Part shown: piece by piece, positions 1-8,350 of the stretch
Position numbering within the stretch: position 1 is the stretch's first letter
How the letters are laid out: every line of letters starts with the position of its first letter
Assembly (NCBI RefSeq): GCF_003182355.1
Contig: NZ_QGTW01000013.1
Coordinates: 1 to 64,000, forward strand
Length of the DNA stretch: 64,000 nt
Origin: Cytobacillus oceanisediminis
GTDB taxonomy: Bacteria > Bacillota > Bacilli > Bacillales > Cytobacillaceae
Direction of reading: 5' to 3'
Translations under genes and position numbers: made by a program
The notes under the pieces: generated by a model
What the model was told of the DNA's origin: nothing
The model's input: only the letters and a program-made list of their open reading frames with translations
The model's database searches: none

Positions 1-65
1 TCGACTTGCATGTATTAGGCACGCCGCCAGCGTTCGTCCTGAGCCAGGATCAAACTCTCCATATA
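1..65 (-). rRNA. rrs: 16S rRNA, 5' end (partial)
   Basis: The reverse complement reads as the conserved start of bacterial 16S rRNA (AGAGTTTGATCCTGGCTCAG, then the GACGAACGCTGGCGGC segment). Aligning AGAGTTTG to E. coli position 8 puts the mature 5' end near 65. The gene runs off the left edge, so only the first ~65 nt are present. This identifies the left boundary as an rRNA operon transcribed leftward, away from the rest of the window. Confidence 0.98.
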
Positions 66-130
66 AGAGTTGATTAAGCTCATAAGTTGTCTTTTCAAAA
101 AAGACTAAAGAATTAACGTTGACGTTTTTG

Positions 131-151
131 TTCGTTCAGTTTTCAAAGATC
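131..151 (-). promoter_or_regulatory. rrn leader, boxA-like antitermination segment
   Basis: On the minus strand, between the promoters and 16S, lies GATCTTTGAAAACTGAACG, the segment typical of Bacillus rRNA leaders and spacers that contains the boxA-like TCTTTGAAAACT core used for rRNA antitermination and processing. The assignment is by motif and position only. Confidence 0.6.
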
Positions 152-199
152 AATTTCTCTTTGTTATATTTTGCCTTATCGCTCAGAGGCGACTTTATT

Positions 200-229
200 A
201 ATATAACATGTGCTGCTTTTAACTGTCAA
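200..229 (-). promoter_or_regulatory. rrn promoter P2 (sigma-A)
   Basis: The minus strand shows TTGACA (224–229) and TATATT (200–205), spaced 18 bp, or 17 bp if TTATAT is taken as the -10. It lies about 140 bp upstream of the 16S 5' end, the normal position of the proximal promoter of a Bacillus rRNA operon. Confidence 0.85.
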
Positions 230-295
230 CACTTTTTTAAAAGAAATCCGTCAGCTGTGAAAATGTTTTTTGTTCATATCGCAGCGACGGATATA

Positions 296-324
296 AATAT
301 AACAAGGATTTAAATAAAGGTCAA
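296..324 (-). promoter_or_regulatory. rrn promoter P1 (sigma-A)
   Basis: The minus strand shows TTGACC (319–324), a 17-bp spacer and TATATT (296–301), about 95 bp upstream of P2. Tandem promoters with near-identical -10 surroundings (TGTTATATT) are the usual arrangement of Bacillus rrn operons. Confidence 0.8.
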
Positions 325-341
325 TAGTTTTTAATGTTTTT

Positions 342-1220
342 TTACGATAATTTTTTCCCGAGTTTATAATACCGGTGATATATCCCTTGCCCCTTCGTTT
401 CCATATTCACTACTTCTATAATATGTTTATCAATCAGATATTCAAGAAGCATACTTAAGTCAACTGAATATAAATGAAGTTCTTCATGGTTCATAATGTC
501 ATGGATAGACCATTCTTCTTTTTCACCAAGAATATCTGCAAGATGGGTAATTCCTTGTTTTGTCCTTGAGTGGATCAAGAACTCACTAGCCAAAAATAAC
601 AGTTCCAGTCTTTTTTCCAACGGTTCCTGGCTATTTACAAGCTCTTCATATAACTTCATAACTTCTGGCTCAATTTGTTTCACTTGGTTCCAAACGGTTA
701 CCTCGGGATGAAAGCCATTTTCGATCACTGCAAGCCTGGCCAGATGATGGAGAGAATGAACAATATGATTATAGGCGTCAAAATAATGGCGGTTCTCAAA
801 AAATGCTTTGCCATCCATATACCTGCGGATCAGCTTCGCAAACTCCAGCCCCATCTTTAGTTTCCGCCCATAGAACGGAAATTCCCTTAATTCCACTTTC
901 AAATTATGAATATATTCATTTCGATCAAAAAGAACTTTTCCATTATAGAGCCAATCAAAGATCTTGCGGTTTGATCCTAAAAGGATCCATTCACGCAGCT
1001 GCTTATCTGTCACTATATGAAGAGCTGCTTTTTTATCCTTATATGTGTAATGCTTAACAAACACCGGTTCATCTGCTTCCTTTACAAGAATCAGGAGCAC
1101 AGCATCAAAGGTATCTGTAGCGGGAATTGCTTTTTGTATCTTCTCGGTCATGATCACTCCGAGAGTATTTGCCTGGCTTGCCCGTTCTTGGTAAATAGGA
1201 CGGAGAATATCTTCCATCAT
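342..1220 (-). CDS. ygxA: YgxA-like nucleotidyltransferase-related protein
   Basis: A 292-aa cytosolic protein matching YgxA by sequence character and by its place between an rRNA operon and ygzB, as in B. subtilis. The family is annotated as nucleotidyltransferase-like with a C-terminal helical/winged-helix part; no substrate is known. The N-terminal ~100 residues alternate beta strands and helices (VLLILVKEAD, VFVKHYTYKD), but I do not see a complete GS-x-D-x-D nucleotidyl-transfer motif, so activity is uncertain. The start ATG-ATG follows TGGAGGAAT; the second ATG may be used. It is divergent from ygzB. It also lies upstream of the rrn promoters in the same direction, with no clear terminator between. 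Confidence 0.85.
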   Translation of the reverse strand: MMEDILRPIYQERASQANTLGVIMTEKIQKAIPATDTFDAVLLILVKEADEPVFVKHYTYKDKKAALHIVTDKQLREWILLGSNRKIFDWLYNGKVLFDRNEYIHNLKVELREFPFYGRKLKMGLEFAKLIRRYMDGKAFFENRHYFDAYNHIVHSLHHLARLAVIENGFHPEVTVWNQVKQIEPEVMKLYEELVNSQEPLEKRLELLFLASEFLIHSRTKQGITHLADILGEKEEWSIHDIMNHEELHLYSVDLSMLLEYLIDKHIIEVVNMETKGQGIYHRYYKLGKKLS

Positions 1221-1367
1221 AATTCCTCCAGTTTATTGATAGCGTATATCTTCGACAATTATAAATGAAATCCTCCCTAAATGTGAGACATTTTTCGACA
1301 CCATTCTATATTAATATTTATTTACGTAAAGAGGTTATGGTATAGTTAGCTTTTAGGAGGGAACAGA

Positions 1368-1724
1368 ATGGCTAAGTACTCAAGTAAAATCAATAAAATT
1401 CGTACATTTGCCCTAAGTTTAATTTTTATCGGATTTATCGTTATGTACGTAGGAATCTTCTTTAGAAATTCCCCTCTTCTCATGACAATATTTATGCTGC
1501 TTGGAATGCTGTTCATCCTCGCAAGCACCGGTGTATATTTTTGGATCGGCATGCTTTCAACAAAAACCGTGCAAGTGGTTTGCCCAAATTGCGGCAAGCA
1601 TACCAAAATGCTTGGCCGTGTTGATATGTGCATGTATTGTAAAGAGCCTTTAACGCTTGATCCAAAACTTGAGGGCGTTGAATTTAATGAAAAATACAAC
1701 AAAAAAAATACGAAGCAGAACTGA
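1368..1724 (+). CDS. ygzB: YgzB family (UPF0295) membrane protein with zinc ribbon
   Basis: 118 aa, with two hydrophobic segments (about residues 15–35 and 42–63) followed by a soluble tail carrying two cysteine pairs, CPNC and CMYC, about 15 residues apart, which look like a zinc ribbon. Start ATG follows TTAGGAGGGAACAG. The gene lies between ygxA and perR exactly as in B. subtilis. Function is unknown; it is probably a small inner-membrane protein with a cytosolic metal-binding tail. A strong intrinsic terminator follows. Confidence 0.9.
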   Translation: MAKYSSKINKIRTFALSLIFIGFIVMYVGIFFRNSPLLMTIFMLLGMLFILASTGVYFWIGMLSTKTVQVVCPNCGKHTKMLGRVDMCMYCKEPLTLDPKLEGVEFNEKYNKKNTKQN

Positions 1725-1758
1725 TAACCTCACCGCTTCATATTCGCGATTCAAATGG

Positions 1759-1784
1759 CCGGCTAGCTTATAGCCGGGTTTTTT
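1759..1784 (+). terminator. ygzB terminator
   Basis: Perfect 7-bp stem CCGGCTA/TAGCCGG with a 5-nt loop, followed by GTTTTTT. Confidence 0.85.
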
Positions 1785-1816
1785 ATTATTAATTGTTCAG
1801 TTTAAACTTAAGTAAA

Positions 1817-1852
1817 AAAGAAAAAGCTGTCAGCATCCAGCCGGCAGCTTTG
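1817..1852 (-). terminator. perR terminator
   Basis: On the minus strand AAAGCTG pairs with CAGCTTT around an imperfect inner stem, and a T-rich tract follows just downstream of the perR stop. Confidence 0.75.
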
Positions 1853-1862
1853 TATTATTTTA

Positions 1863-2300
1863 TTAGTGGGCTTCTTTGCTTGCACATTCAGGGCAGGTTC
1901 CATAGATCTCCATTCTATGATGGCTGATTTTAAAACCTGTTACATGCGAGGCAAGATGCTCTACTTCATCAAGGCCAGGATAGTGGAAGTCTACAATCTT
2001 GCCGCAGCTTTCACAAATGACATGGTAGTGATGAGTAGTTACAAAATCGAAGCGGCTCGATGCGTCTCCGTATGTTAACTCCTTTACCAAGCCAACCTCA
2101 CGGAATACTCGTAAATTATTGTAAACTGTAGCCACACTCATATTAGGGAATTTACCTTCCAATGCTTTGTATATATCATCTGCAGTCGGGTGTGACATGG
2201 AGTTTATTAAATATTCAAGTATCGCATGACGCTGCGGAGTGATACGGACTCCTGTTTCTTTCAAAGTTTCCAGCGCCTCTTTTAATTCCATTTGCGCCAC
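1863..2300 (-). CDS. perR: Peroxide-responsive Fur-family repressor PerR
   Basis: Cytosolic metal-dependent repressor of peroxide-defence genes. The protein is almost identical to B. subtilis PerR. Visible residues are H37, D85, H91, H93 and D104 (regulatory Fe/Mn site whose histidines are oxidised by H2O2) and C96/C99 with C136/C139 (structural zinc). I choose GTG at 2300: GAGGTG lies 7 nt upstream, the protein becomes 145 aa, and the N terminus aligns with B. subtilis. The ATG at 2306 sits only 2 nt from that ribosome site. A Per box upstream suggests autoregulation, and the thiol peroxidase bcp is nearby. Confidence 0.97.
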   Translation of the reverse strand: MAQMELKEALETLKETGVRITPQRHAILEYLINSMSHPTADDIYKALEGKFPNMSVATVYNNLRVFREVGLVKELTYGDASSRFDFVTTHHYHVICESCGKIVDFHYPGLDEVEHLASHVTGFKISHHRMEIYGTCPECASKEAH

Positions 2301-2335
2301 CGCCATGCACCTCTTTTCCAACAAATATTCTTACT

Positions 2336-2350
2336 TTATAATCTTTATAA
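2336..2350 (-). promoter_or_regulatory. Per box upstream of perR
   Basis: TTATAATCTTTATAA matches the known Per-box palindrome TTATAATnATTATAA at 14 of 15 positions counting the free central base. It lies about 35 bp upstream of the perR start, fitting the autorepression known in B. subtilis. Confidence 0.85.
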
Positions 2351-2409
2351 ATAGTGTACTAATTTTTTACCACATTTGTCAATATTACAAACACCTTAAT
2401 AGAGGGAAA

Positions 2410-2967
2410 TCAGCTTTTATCAGCATGCAATGTGTCCTCGCTGGAACCTAAATGATGATTTACGAAGCGAGCTGAGACAAATAACAAATCGGATAAACGG
2501 TTTAAATAGGCAAGAACCAGCGGGTTTACATCTTCCCCCAGTGAGACCGCACAGCGCTCGGCCCTTCTTACAATTGTTCTTGCCACATGGAAAGCAGCTC
2601 CAGATGGATGGCCGCCAGGCAGAATAAAGTTAGTAAGGGCAGCAAGTTCTGCATCCCATTCATCGATTTGTTTTTCCATGAAGGCAATATCCTCTTCTGA
2701 TATGACCCATTTAACTTCCTTTCCTTTAGGCGTTGCAAGCTCAGCGCCTGCATGAAACAAATCAGTCTGTACTTTGTGAAAAACCTTTTCTATCTTTTCT
2801 TTATCTGTAAAAAATTCAGCTGTTAAGTGGCTTATCGCCATCCCAATCATTGAGTTGGCTTCATCACACGTGCCGTAAGCTTCAACACGGATATCATCTT
2901 TATTGACCCTTTGCCCATATACCAAAGAAGTAGTTCCCTTGTCTCCAGTTTTTGTATAAATTTTCAT
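2410..2967 (-). CDS. PduO-type cob(I)alamin adenosyltransferase
   Basis: 185 aa. Transfers adenosyl from ATP to cob(I)alamin to make coenzyme B12. The N-terminal KIYTKTGDKGTT motif binds ATP, and the helical C-terminal half has the family's arginine-rich ARTIVRRAER motif and NRLSDLLF. The start ATG at 2967 (MKIYTKTGD) has GAGGGT 7 nt upstream; a start 9 codons earlier has no good ribosome site. It stands alone between perR and a decayed dehydrogenase, with no other B12 genes near, so it probably serves salvage. The gene sits about 60 bp upstream of the perR promoter region in the same direction. Confidence 0.93.
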   Translation of the reverse strand: MKIYTKTGDKGTTSLVYGQRVNKDDIRVEAYGTCDEANSMIGMAISHLTAEFFTDKEKIEKVFHKVQTDLFHAGAELATPKGKEVKWVISEEDIAFMEKQIDEWDAELAALTNFILPGGHPSGAAFHVARTIVRRAERCAVSLGEDVNPLVLAYLNRLSDLLFVSARFVNHHLGSSEDTLHADKS

Positions 2968-3000
2968 CTTAATACCCTCTTTCAAGATCATCACATTAAT

Positions 3001-3902
3001 TTAATCTTTGTTATTTTTAATATATGTATGAAGGTTATGCTTAAAAACTTCAAAAGATCTGGGTAAATAACTTTTAGTAATGCTTGAGAGGTGTGGTGTG
3101 ACTGTCACATTTTCCATTTTCCAGAACGGATGCCCGCCCCTTTGGAAGCGGCTTATTTTCGAAAACATCCAGGTAAACATGTGAAACCTGGTCTGTTTCT
3201 AATACAGAAAGAAGAATATCCTCCTCCACAAGATGCCTCTCCCTATATTTATAAAGATAGCTGAATCTTTCATGGCTGTAAAATGCTTGTTTCAACTGTG
3301 ATAGGCAAAACAGATACGACAAAATCAGCTTCAGGAAGTATTTTACTAAGATGGCTAATACTATAGATTCGGTCTGCGCCAGCTGCGTCTTTCCCGCTCC
3401 TATTCACTCCTGCTACATTCATTCCAATGCATTTAGCCAGCCTCGCGATTTCCCCTCCTATTGCACCGATGCCCAGCACCAACAAAGTCATGCCACACAG
3501 TTCCTCCATCGGCAGTTTTCTATCCATACTTCATTCAGCTCATTTCCCGCCAATGCAGCCATTTGTTTTATATGACCCAACATTGTGCCCAGCGTGAACT
3601 CAGGCATCGATATTTTATGGATTCCCTCGCATTCGTAACAAGGATTCCTTTTTCCTTGCATGCTTTGAAAGGCATTTCATCCATTCCGGCGGATATCACC
3701 ATGATCTTTTCGATTTATGTATATGTTCCTCCGTTAACTCTTCCCCGTATGTAATAAATATTTTCTGCATTATAAAAAGATTCCCCGGCCGCTTCAATCC
3801 CTTTATAAAACAGAAACTCTGCTTGCGGAAATTCTTTGTGCACCTCTTCACCGAGTGCTTCCGAGGGGCAAAATAGAAGACACAATTTTCATACGGCATC
3901 AC
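3001..3902 (-). pseudogene. Decayed D-isomer-specific 2-hydroxyacid dehydrogenase
   Basis: Successive minus-strand fragments in different frames read as one NAD-dependent D-2-hydroxyacid dehydrogenase. An N-terminal piece contains ITYGEELTEEHI. Then comes the Rossmann segment LLVLGIGAIGGEIARLAK (about 3440–3490) through VVSVLP, ended by a stop near 3270. Later fragments are INIGRG, HLVEEDILL and DVFENKPLPKG, then after a +1 shift near 3130, TVTPHLSSITKSYLP. It ends with HNLHTYIKNN and a stop at 3001. The family region following VSVLP is also shortened. At least three frame disruptions make a functional product very unlikely. Bacillus cereus-group genomes carry an intact homologue at this locus, to my recollection. 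Confidence 0.88.
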
Positions 3903-3980
3903 TCTATATTCGTTTTTTTCATCATATTACCGATGTCTGAATTGAAGTAACAATACGTTTTTTATTTTAGTACTCTTAAA

Positions 3981-4009
3981 ATAAAAAAAACGGACCAGAT
4001 AAGGTCCGC
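3981..4009 (-). terminator. Terminator downstream of bcp
   Basis: Minus strand: CGGACC/GGTCCG stem with a short loop, followed by eight T. It lies about 130 bp beyond the bcp stop; no other gene sits between. Confidence 0.8.
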
Positions 4010-4140
4010 TTCGAAAAAAGTATCTGAGGAGGTATGCCCTAATAAAATGATATGCAAAACTTGTTTTTAGGAATGGACAAAAGCCTTGATCTCCTAAAAA
4101 TAGGCCACCCATTTGCAAATTTATTCTCATTAAATCAATG

Positions 4141-4611
4141 CTAGGCCAGGTTTTCCTTAATATATTCAAGAGCTTCTTCTACATGCCCTTTTACTTTCAC
4201 TTTCCGCCACTCTTTAACGAGTTTACCTTCCTGATCAATAATAAAAGTGGAACGTTCAATTCCCATATATTCTTTCCCAAAATTCTTTTTCAGCTTCCAT
4301 ACATCATATGCTTCTGCGGTTTTATGATCTTCATCAGCAAGCAGCAAGAATGGCAAGCTGTGTTTTTCAATAAACTTTTCATGTCTTGTGAGCGGATCGG
4401 GGCTTACACCTAAAATAACTGCATTCACTCCCGCAAAGTTCTCATACTGGTCCCTGAAATCACATGCTTGTGTTGTGCAGCCTGGTGTCATGTCTTTCGG
4501 GTAAAAATAAAGAACCACATTTTTCCCCCGGTAATCTGAAAGCTTTATCTTTTTGCCATTGCTGGCCTCCAGCTCAAAATCTGGAGCAAGTTCTCCAATT
4601 GCAACTGCCAT
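4141..4611 (-). CDS. bcp: Thioredoxin-dependent thiol peroxidase (Bcp/PrxQ)
   Basis: 156 aa, a cytosolic atypical 2-Cys peroxiredoxin that reduces H2O2 and organic hydroperoxides with thioredoxin. The signature MTPGCTTQAC holds the peroxidatic cysteine C45 and a second cysteine C50, the spacing of PrxQ-type enzymes. The thioredoxin fold spans the whole protein. Start ATG follows GGGAG with an 8–9 nt gap. A 5' inverted repeat ends right before that ribosome site. In B. subtilis the orthologue (ygaF) lies next to perR; here an adenosyltransferase and a pseudogene separate them. No Per box was seen upstream. Confidence 0.95.
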   Translation of the reverse strand: MAVAIGELAPDFELEASNGKKIKLSDYRGKNVVLYFYPKDMTPGCTTQACDFRDQYENFAGVNAVILGVSPDPLTRHEKFIEKHSLPFLLLADEDHKTAEAYDVWKLKKNFGKEYMGIERSTFIIDQEGKLVKEWRKVKVKGHVEEALEYIKENLA

Positions 4612-4625
4612 ACTCTATCACTCCC

Positions 4626-4661
4626 GTTGGATAAGTTTTTCTTCCTTTAAGCCTATCCAAC
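4626..4661 (-). repeat. Inverted repeat in the bcp 5' leader
   Basis: On the minus strand GTTGGATA (4661–4654) pairs perfectly with TATCCAAC (4633–4626) around a 20-nt loop. The GGGAG ribosome site of bcp starts at the next base. It may be an mRNA hairpin abutting the ribosome site; there is no T-tract, so it is not a terminator. Confidence 0.5.
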
Positions 4662-4693
4662 TTTTCACTTAAAAACAACTATTAGGCAGGCAG

Positions 4694-5104
4694 TCATGCC
4701 TGCTTTTCCGCATCAAAAACAACTCTCGCCACAAAGGCAGCAGGTATGACATAGCCAATCAACGCTTCCATAACAGCAATCATCCTGCCAATCCCAATCG
4801 GGCTAATATCTCCATATCCAACTGAAAATAGAGTTACTGCACTAAAGTAAAAGCCAGTCTCAAGCCGTTCAAGAAATCCCGCTTCAATATAGTTTGTACC
4901 ATCTATTAAAACAACTAGCCCATGCAAATCAAGCAAAATATAAATTAGCCCAAAACCAATCATGATCGTAGCATACAAACTTATCAGATAAAGGAAATTC
5001 TCCATAGAAACCCATCTGCCCTTTATCTTCGCGGATGAAAAAAGGGTTTGCAGACTCATAATCATGCATAACACAATCAGGATTAACGACAAATAAAATG
5101 CCAT
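4694..5104 (-). CDS. Two-TM potassium channel family protein
   Basis: 136 aa membrane protein. Hydrophobic segments lie at about residues 2–21, 37–60 and 105–128, and the pore loop TLFSVGYGD (residues 91–99) is a canonical K+ selectivity filter. This is the Ion_trans_2 pattern with no cytosolic RCK/TrkA domain, so gating and regulation cannot be inferred. Start ATG is preceded by GAGG-containing sequence (CGAAATGAGGTTGC). It appears to be a single gene between bcp and a dispersed repeat, absent from this position in B. subtilis. Confidence 0.85.
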   Translation of the reverse strand: MAFYLSLILIVLCMIMSLQTLFSSAKIKGRWVSMENFLYLISLYATIMIGFGLIYILLDLHGLVVLIDGTNYIEAGFLERLETGFYFSAVTLFSVGYGDISPIGIGRMIAVMEALIGYVIPAAFVARVVFDAEKQA

Positions 5105-5183
5105 AATGCAACCTCATTTCGAAATGGCTTCAACTTATTTATACGCTTTCTATCCAGGCTGTATGACTGCCTGTCTGCACACA

Positions 5184-5582
5184 AGAAAAGCGGAGGCGCC
5201 ATTCGGAACAAGCAAAAGCCGCGAGTTCCTGCGAAGCTGATTCCAAGGAGCTTGCCTTAGTGCGCATCGACGGAGCGTGGTGGACTGGCGCCCACAGGAC
5301 AAGGAAGGCTTCGTCAGCTTTTGGGAGGATGTGGATCACTCAGACGTTGCCACAGGACAAGGAAAGCTACGGCAGCAATACATCGCACAACCAAAAGCGG
5401 AAGCATTTGGGATGACGTGGCGCTCTTAGTCTGAATTCCTTTTTGAGATAAAAGAAACAGGAAGAGCGATAACGATGTTGACTTATAACACTCGGAAACG
5501 CGCACGTCCTGTGCGTCATCGTAGGCGAAGTGAAGGTAGCACGTCGAGTCGATAGGGGCCGCAGCTAGACAGTTATCGAACT
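5184..5582. repeat. Dispersed intergenic repeat A, copy 1
   Basis: GC-richer non-coding block starting AGAAAAGCGGAGGCGCC and ending GCCGCAGCTAGACAGTTATC; the ends are partly complementary (GGAGGCGCC against GGCCGC). Long internal stretches match copy A3 (34992–35263), including GGGAGGATGTGG, ATGTTGACTTATAAC and ACGTCGAGTCG. Copy A1 has about 65 bp extra around 5350–5415 that A3 lacks. It fills the gap between the K+ channel gene and the ABC-2 genes. Open frames inside it are not genes. Confidence 0.8.
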
Positions 5583-5635
5583 TGAAGGTTTTACATTCAC
5601 ATAAAAAAAGCCTGGGATATCCCCCGGCTCTTGTC

Positions 5636-6421
5636 TCAATTACCTGCACCTCTATACCTTTTTACGCCTGAATTCCAAATCAGGATCGAGAATCCGAAGA
5701 ATACGATTCCGATTACCGGAGTTAAGAATGAGTAGAGAAACCACTCTTCTTTCCCCAAAAAGTAAGCGGCAGGATAAACACCGACAAAGGCGAATGGCAG
5801 TACCCAAGTTAAAACAAAGCGAATAACGCTATTATAAATATCTACTGGATACCTGCCATAATTTCCGATGTTGTACATCATCGGCATGATCGAAGTTCGG
5901 GCATCCGCCCAAAAACTTATGCAGGCAATCATGACAAAAATGCCGCCATATACAAGCATTCCTCCTAATACAAAAAGAAGAAATAAAAACGGGTCTGCCC
6001 AGGACAGCTTCAGGCCAAGGCTGTTTCCTGCATAAAACATTACAGCGATTCCCGTAACGGCACCGAAAAGGGATTCAAGCTCCATCCGTTCCAAAACGAT
6101 TTGAAACAGGCTATGGATCGGACGGGTCAATATCCTATCAAGTTCGCCTTTGACAATATACCTCTCGTTAAAATCCCAAATATTAAAGAAAGAAGAGAAC
6201 AGTGCATATGGGACAAGGAAAAATCCGTAAATAAAAATAATCTCATCCCTCGTCCAGCCTCCAAGAAGATTGGTATGGCCGAAAACGACTAATATAAAAA
6301 TTAAATTGACTGCTTGAAATAATAGGTCTGAAAATATCTCCACAAATAAATCTGCTCGGTATTGCATTCTCGTTTTCATATATTGGGCGACATATTGGAA
6401 GAAAATTTTTATATAAAACAT
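5636..6421 (-). CDS. ABC-2 family exporter permease, second subunit
   Basis: 261 aa integral membrane protein with about six hydrophobic segments. It belongs to the ABC-2 permease type found with daunorubicin-resistance/NatA-like ATPases. The start at 6421 (MFYIKIFFQY) has GGGAGGG 7 nt upstream, overlapping the stop of the upstream permease; a 15-codon N-terminal extension would lack a ribosome site. It is last in a three-gene operon (ATPase, permease, permease). The substrate is unknown; families of this layout export drugs, peptides or polysaccharides. Confidence 0.88.
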   Translation of the reverse strand: MFYIKIFFQYVAQYMKTRMQYRADLFVEIFSDLLFQAVNLIFILVVFGHTNLLGGWTRDEIIFIYGFFLVPYALFSSFFNIWDFNERYIVKGELDRILTRPIHSLFQIVLERMELESLFGAVTGIAVMFYAGNSLGLKLSWADPFLFLLFVLGGMLVYGGIFVMIACISFWADARTSIMPMMYNIGNYGRYPVDIYNSVIRFVLTWVLPFAFVGVYPAAYFLGKEEWFLYSFLTPVIGIVFFGFSILIWNSGVKRYRGAGN

Positions 6422-6423
6422 AG

Positions 6424-7215
6424 TCACCCTCCCTGAATAATAAGCTGTTTTTTCGCAATCACCCATAGAATCTGAATTGGGATCACCAGAATAATTACCC
6501 AGACACCCTGAAGAATAATCGCTTCAATAGCTTCATTATTTGAAAAGCTATTTGTAAAGATCATACTCGGTACATAACTGATTCCCTGAAAGGGAAGATA
6601 CTTCAATATATCCTGGGCCCAAATCGGGAAAAAGCTGATGGGAATAAGAAGGCCTGAAAAGAGATCAATCACAACTCTTTTCGCCCGGATAAGCCCTGTA
6701 TTATTAAATAGGAAGAAAGCGGTAATCCCTGTCAGCAAATTAATTTGAGTATTAATAAAAAAACTTAATAATATCGATACCGCAAAAAAGAGCCAAGTGG
6801 TTAAATCTGCGGAAAATTGGAGCGGGAAAATGAACGAAACAATCACTAGACCCGGAACCGAGAAGAAGAACAGACGGAATATCCCCTCGCCCAGACCCTG
6901 CATTGTTTTCATGCCAAGGTAATTGTACGGGCGTATCAGTTCCACCGCCACTTTCCCTTCTTTAATTTCCGTAGCCATTTCACGGTCAATATTATTAAAA
7001 TAAAATGCCCTTGCCATCCACGCTACTGCAACATAGGTAGACATTTGGATAACAGTCATGCCTTCGATTGCATCCTTTTCGCCATAAATCGCCGACCATA
7101 AAAAGTAATAGGCGCCGATATTAATGCTATAAATTAAAATACCTGTATAATAATTAGTTCTGTAAGCCAGCATCATCAGAAAACGGATCCGGATCATTTC
7201 AAGATATTTATCCAT
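6424..7215 (-). CDS. ABC-2 family exporter permease, first subunit
   Basis: 263 aa with six predicted membrane segments (for example GILIYSINIGAYYF near residue 25 and a C-terminal VIILVIPIQILWVI). It pairs with the neighbouring 261-aa permease and the ATPase upstream. The short motif EIKEGKVAVELIRPYNYLG is typical of the cytosolic coupling region of this permease type, and the sister permease has the parallel IVKGELDRILTRPIH. Start ATG follows GGGGGTG. The stop lies 3 bp from the next start, so translation is probably coupled. Confidence 0.88.
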   Translation of the reverse strand: MDKYLEMIRIRFLMMLAYRTNYYTGILIYSINIGAYYFLWSAIYGEKDAIEGMTVIQMSTYVAVAWMARAFYFNNIDREMATEIKEGKVAVELIRPYNYLGMKTMQGLGEGIFRLFFFSVPGLVIVSFIFPLQFSADLTTWLFFAVSILLSFFINTQINLLTGITAFFLFNNTGLIRAKRVVIDLFSGLLIPISFFPIWAQDILKYLPFQGISYVPSMIFTNSFSNNEAIEAIILQGVWVIILVIPIQILWVIAKKQLIIQGG

Positions 7216-7254
7216 GAGAACACCCCCAGTTATGGAGCGGGCGGAACCATTCCA

Positions 7255-8262
7255 TTACGAGATCCCCCGATCATAAATATTACGGATGATTTCCTCAGTT
7301 GAAGTTTCTTTAATATTGATATCTTTTATTTTTAAAGCGGCAACCACCTTTGCAATTAATAGTGATATGAGCTCATCATCTTCCTCCACTACCGCCGTAA
7401 AAATGGCTTTCTTCTCATCCTTCTCCCATTTCACTTCAGATGATGCTGTAATTTTATTAAGATCAGCAAGTTCCACTTCTTCGAGGAATTGAAATTCTAT
7501 TTCTTTGCCTTCTCCCCATTTTTCCTTCAGGCTTTTTAAAGCCCCATCATAAATGATCTTACCATCATCAAGCATAACCACCCTTTCACACAAGGCCTCG
7601 ATATCTGTTAAATCATGTGTAGTCAGCAGAATGGTTGTATTATATTTTTCATTAATCTCTTTTAAGAACTCCCTGATTCTCAGCTTAACCAGCACATCAA
7701 GCCCGATGGTGGGTTCATCTAAAAACAGAAGCGGAGGGTTATGGATCAGTGCCGCAGCAAGTTCGCATCTCATTCTTTGCCCAAGCGAAAGCTTACGGAC
7801 TGGCTTATCCAGCAGGGGTTCTATATCCAATGTTTTTATGACATGTGCCATATGGTTTTCATATTGCTCATCAGATACTTTGTACACCTTCTTCAGCAGC
7901 CTGAAAGACTCCTGAACAGCAATGTCCCACCATAGCTGCGATCTTTGTCCAAAAACCACACCAATGGTGCTAACGAACTTTTCACGGTCTCTATGGGGGT
8001 TCATTCCATTTACAATGACTTCCCCGCTGGTTGGGGTTAAAATTCCAGTCAGCATTTTTATGGTCGTTGACTTGCCTGCTCCATTTTCGCCAATATAGCC
8101 GACCATTTCTCCTTGCTTCACATTAAAGCTGATGTTGTTAACAGCTGGTACAATCTTATAGTTTCTTGTTAAAAGGTCCCGAAAAGCACCCTTTAATCCT
8201 GAGCGGCTAGAATAAGCTTTAAACTCTTTCTTTAAATTCCGGACTGTTATTGCATCTTTCAT
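7255..8262 (-). CDS. ABC exporter ATPase (NatA/DRA-like)
   Basis: 335 aa cytosolic ATPase that drives the two ABC-2 permeases downstream. Walker A GENGAGKST is at residues 58–66, Q-loop FGQRSQ at ~104, signature LSLGQ at 158–162, Walker B LLFLDEP at about 178–184 and H-loop TTHDL at ~210. An extra ~90-residue C-terminal domain follows, as in the drug-resistance subfamily. ATG at 8262 has AGGAGGAG 5 nt upstream; a GTG-type extension of six codons is less likely. It is first gene of the operon. Confidence 0.92.
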   Translation of the reverse strand: MKDAITVRNLKKEFKAYSSRSGLKGAFRDLLTRNYKIVPAVNNISFNVKQGEMVGYIGENGAGKSTTIKMLTGILTPTSGEVIVNGMNPHRDREKFVSTIGVVFGQRSQLWWDIAVQESFRLLKKVYKVSDEQYENHMAHVIKTLDIEPLLDKPVRKLSLGQRMRCELAAALIHNPPLLFLDEPTIGLDVLVKLRIREFLKEINEKYNTTILLTTHDLTDIEALCERVVMLDDGKIIYDGALKSLKEKWGEGKEIEFQFLEEVELADLNKITASSEVKWEKDEKKAIFTAVVEEDDELISLLIAKVVAALKIKDINIKETSTEEIIRNIYDRGIS

Positions 8263-8350
8263 GATTACTCCTCCTGCCAATTAATGCCCTAATGAAATAG
8301 TTTAGACAAACTAGCACACCAACACAAATAGAATGCACCCTTTTCTTTTT

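Noticed and set aside
1346..1702. 118-codon open frame antisense to ygzB
   Set aside because: It is the shadow of a well-supported gene, lacks a ribosome site, and has unlikely composition.
5314..5649. 111-codon open frame within repeat A copy 1
   Set aside because: It lies inside a dispersed repeat whose other copies do not keep the frame; no ribosome site.
7553..7915. 120-codon Ser-rich open frame antisense to the ABC exporter ATPase
   Set aside because: It is the reverse of a gene with all Walker motifs; the low-complexity Ser-rich product is typical of antisense artefacts.
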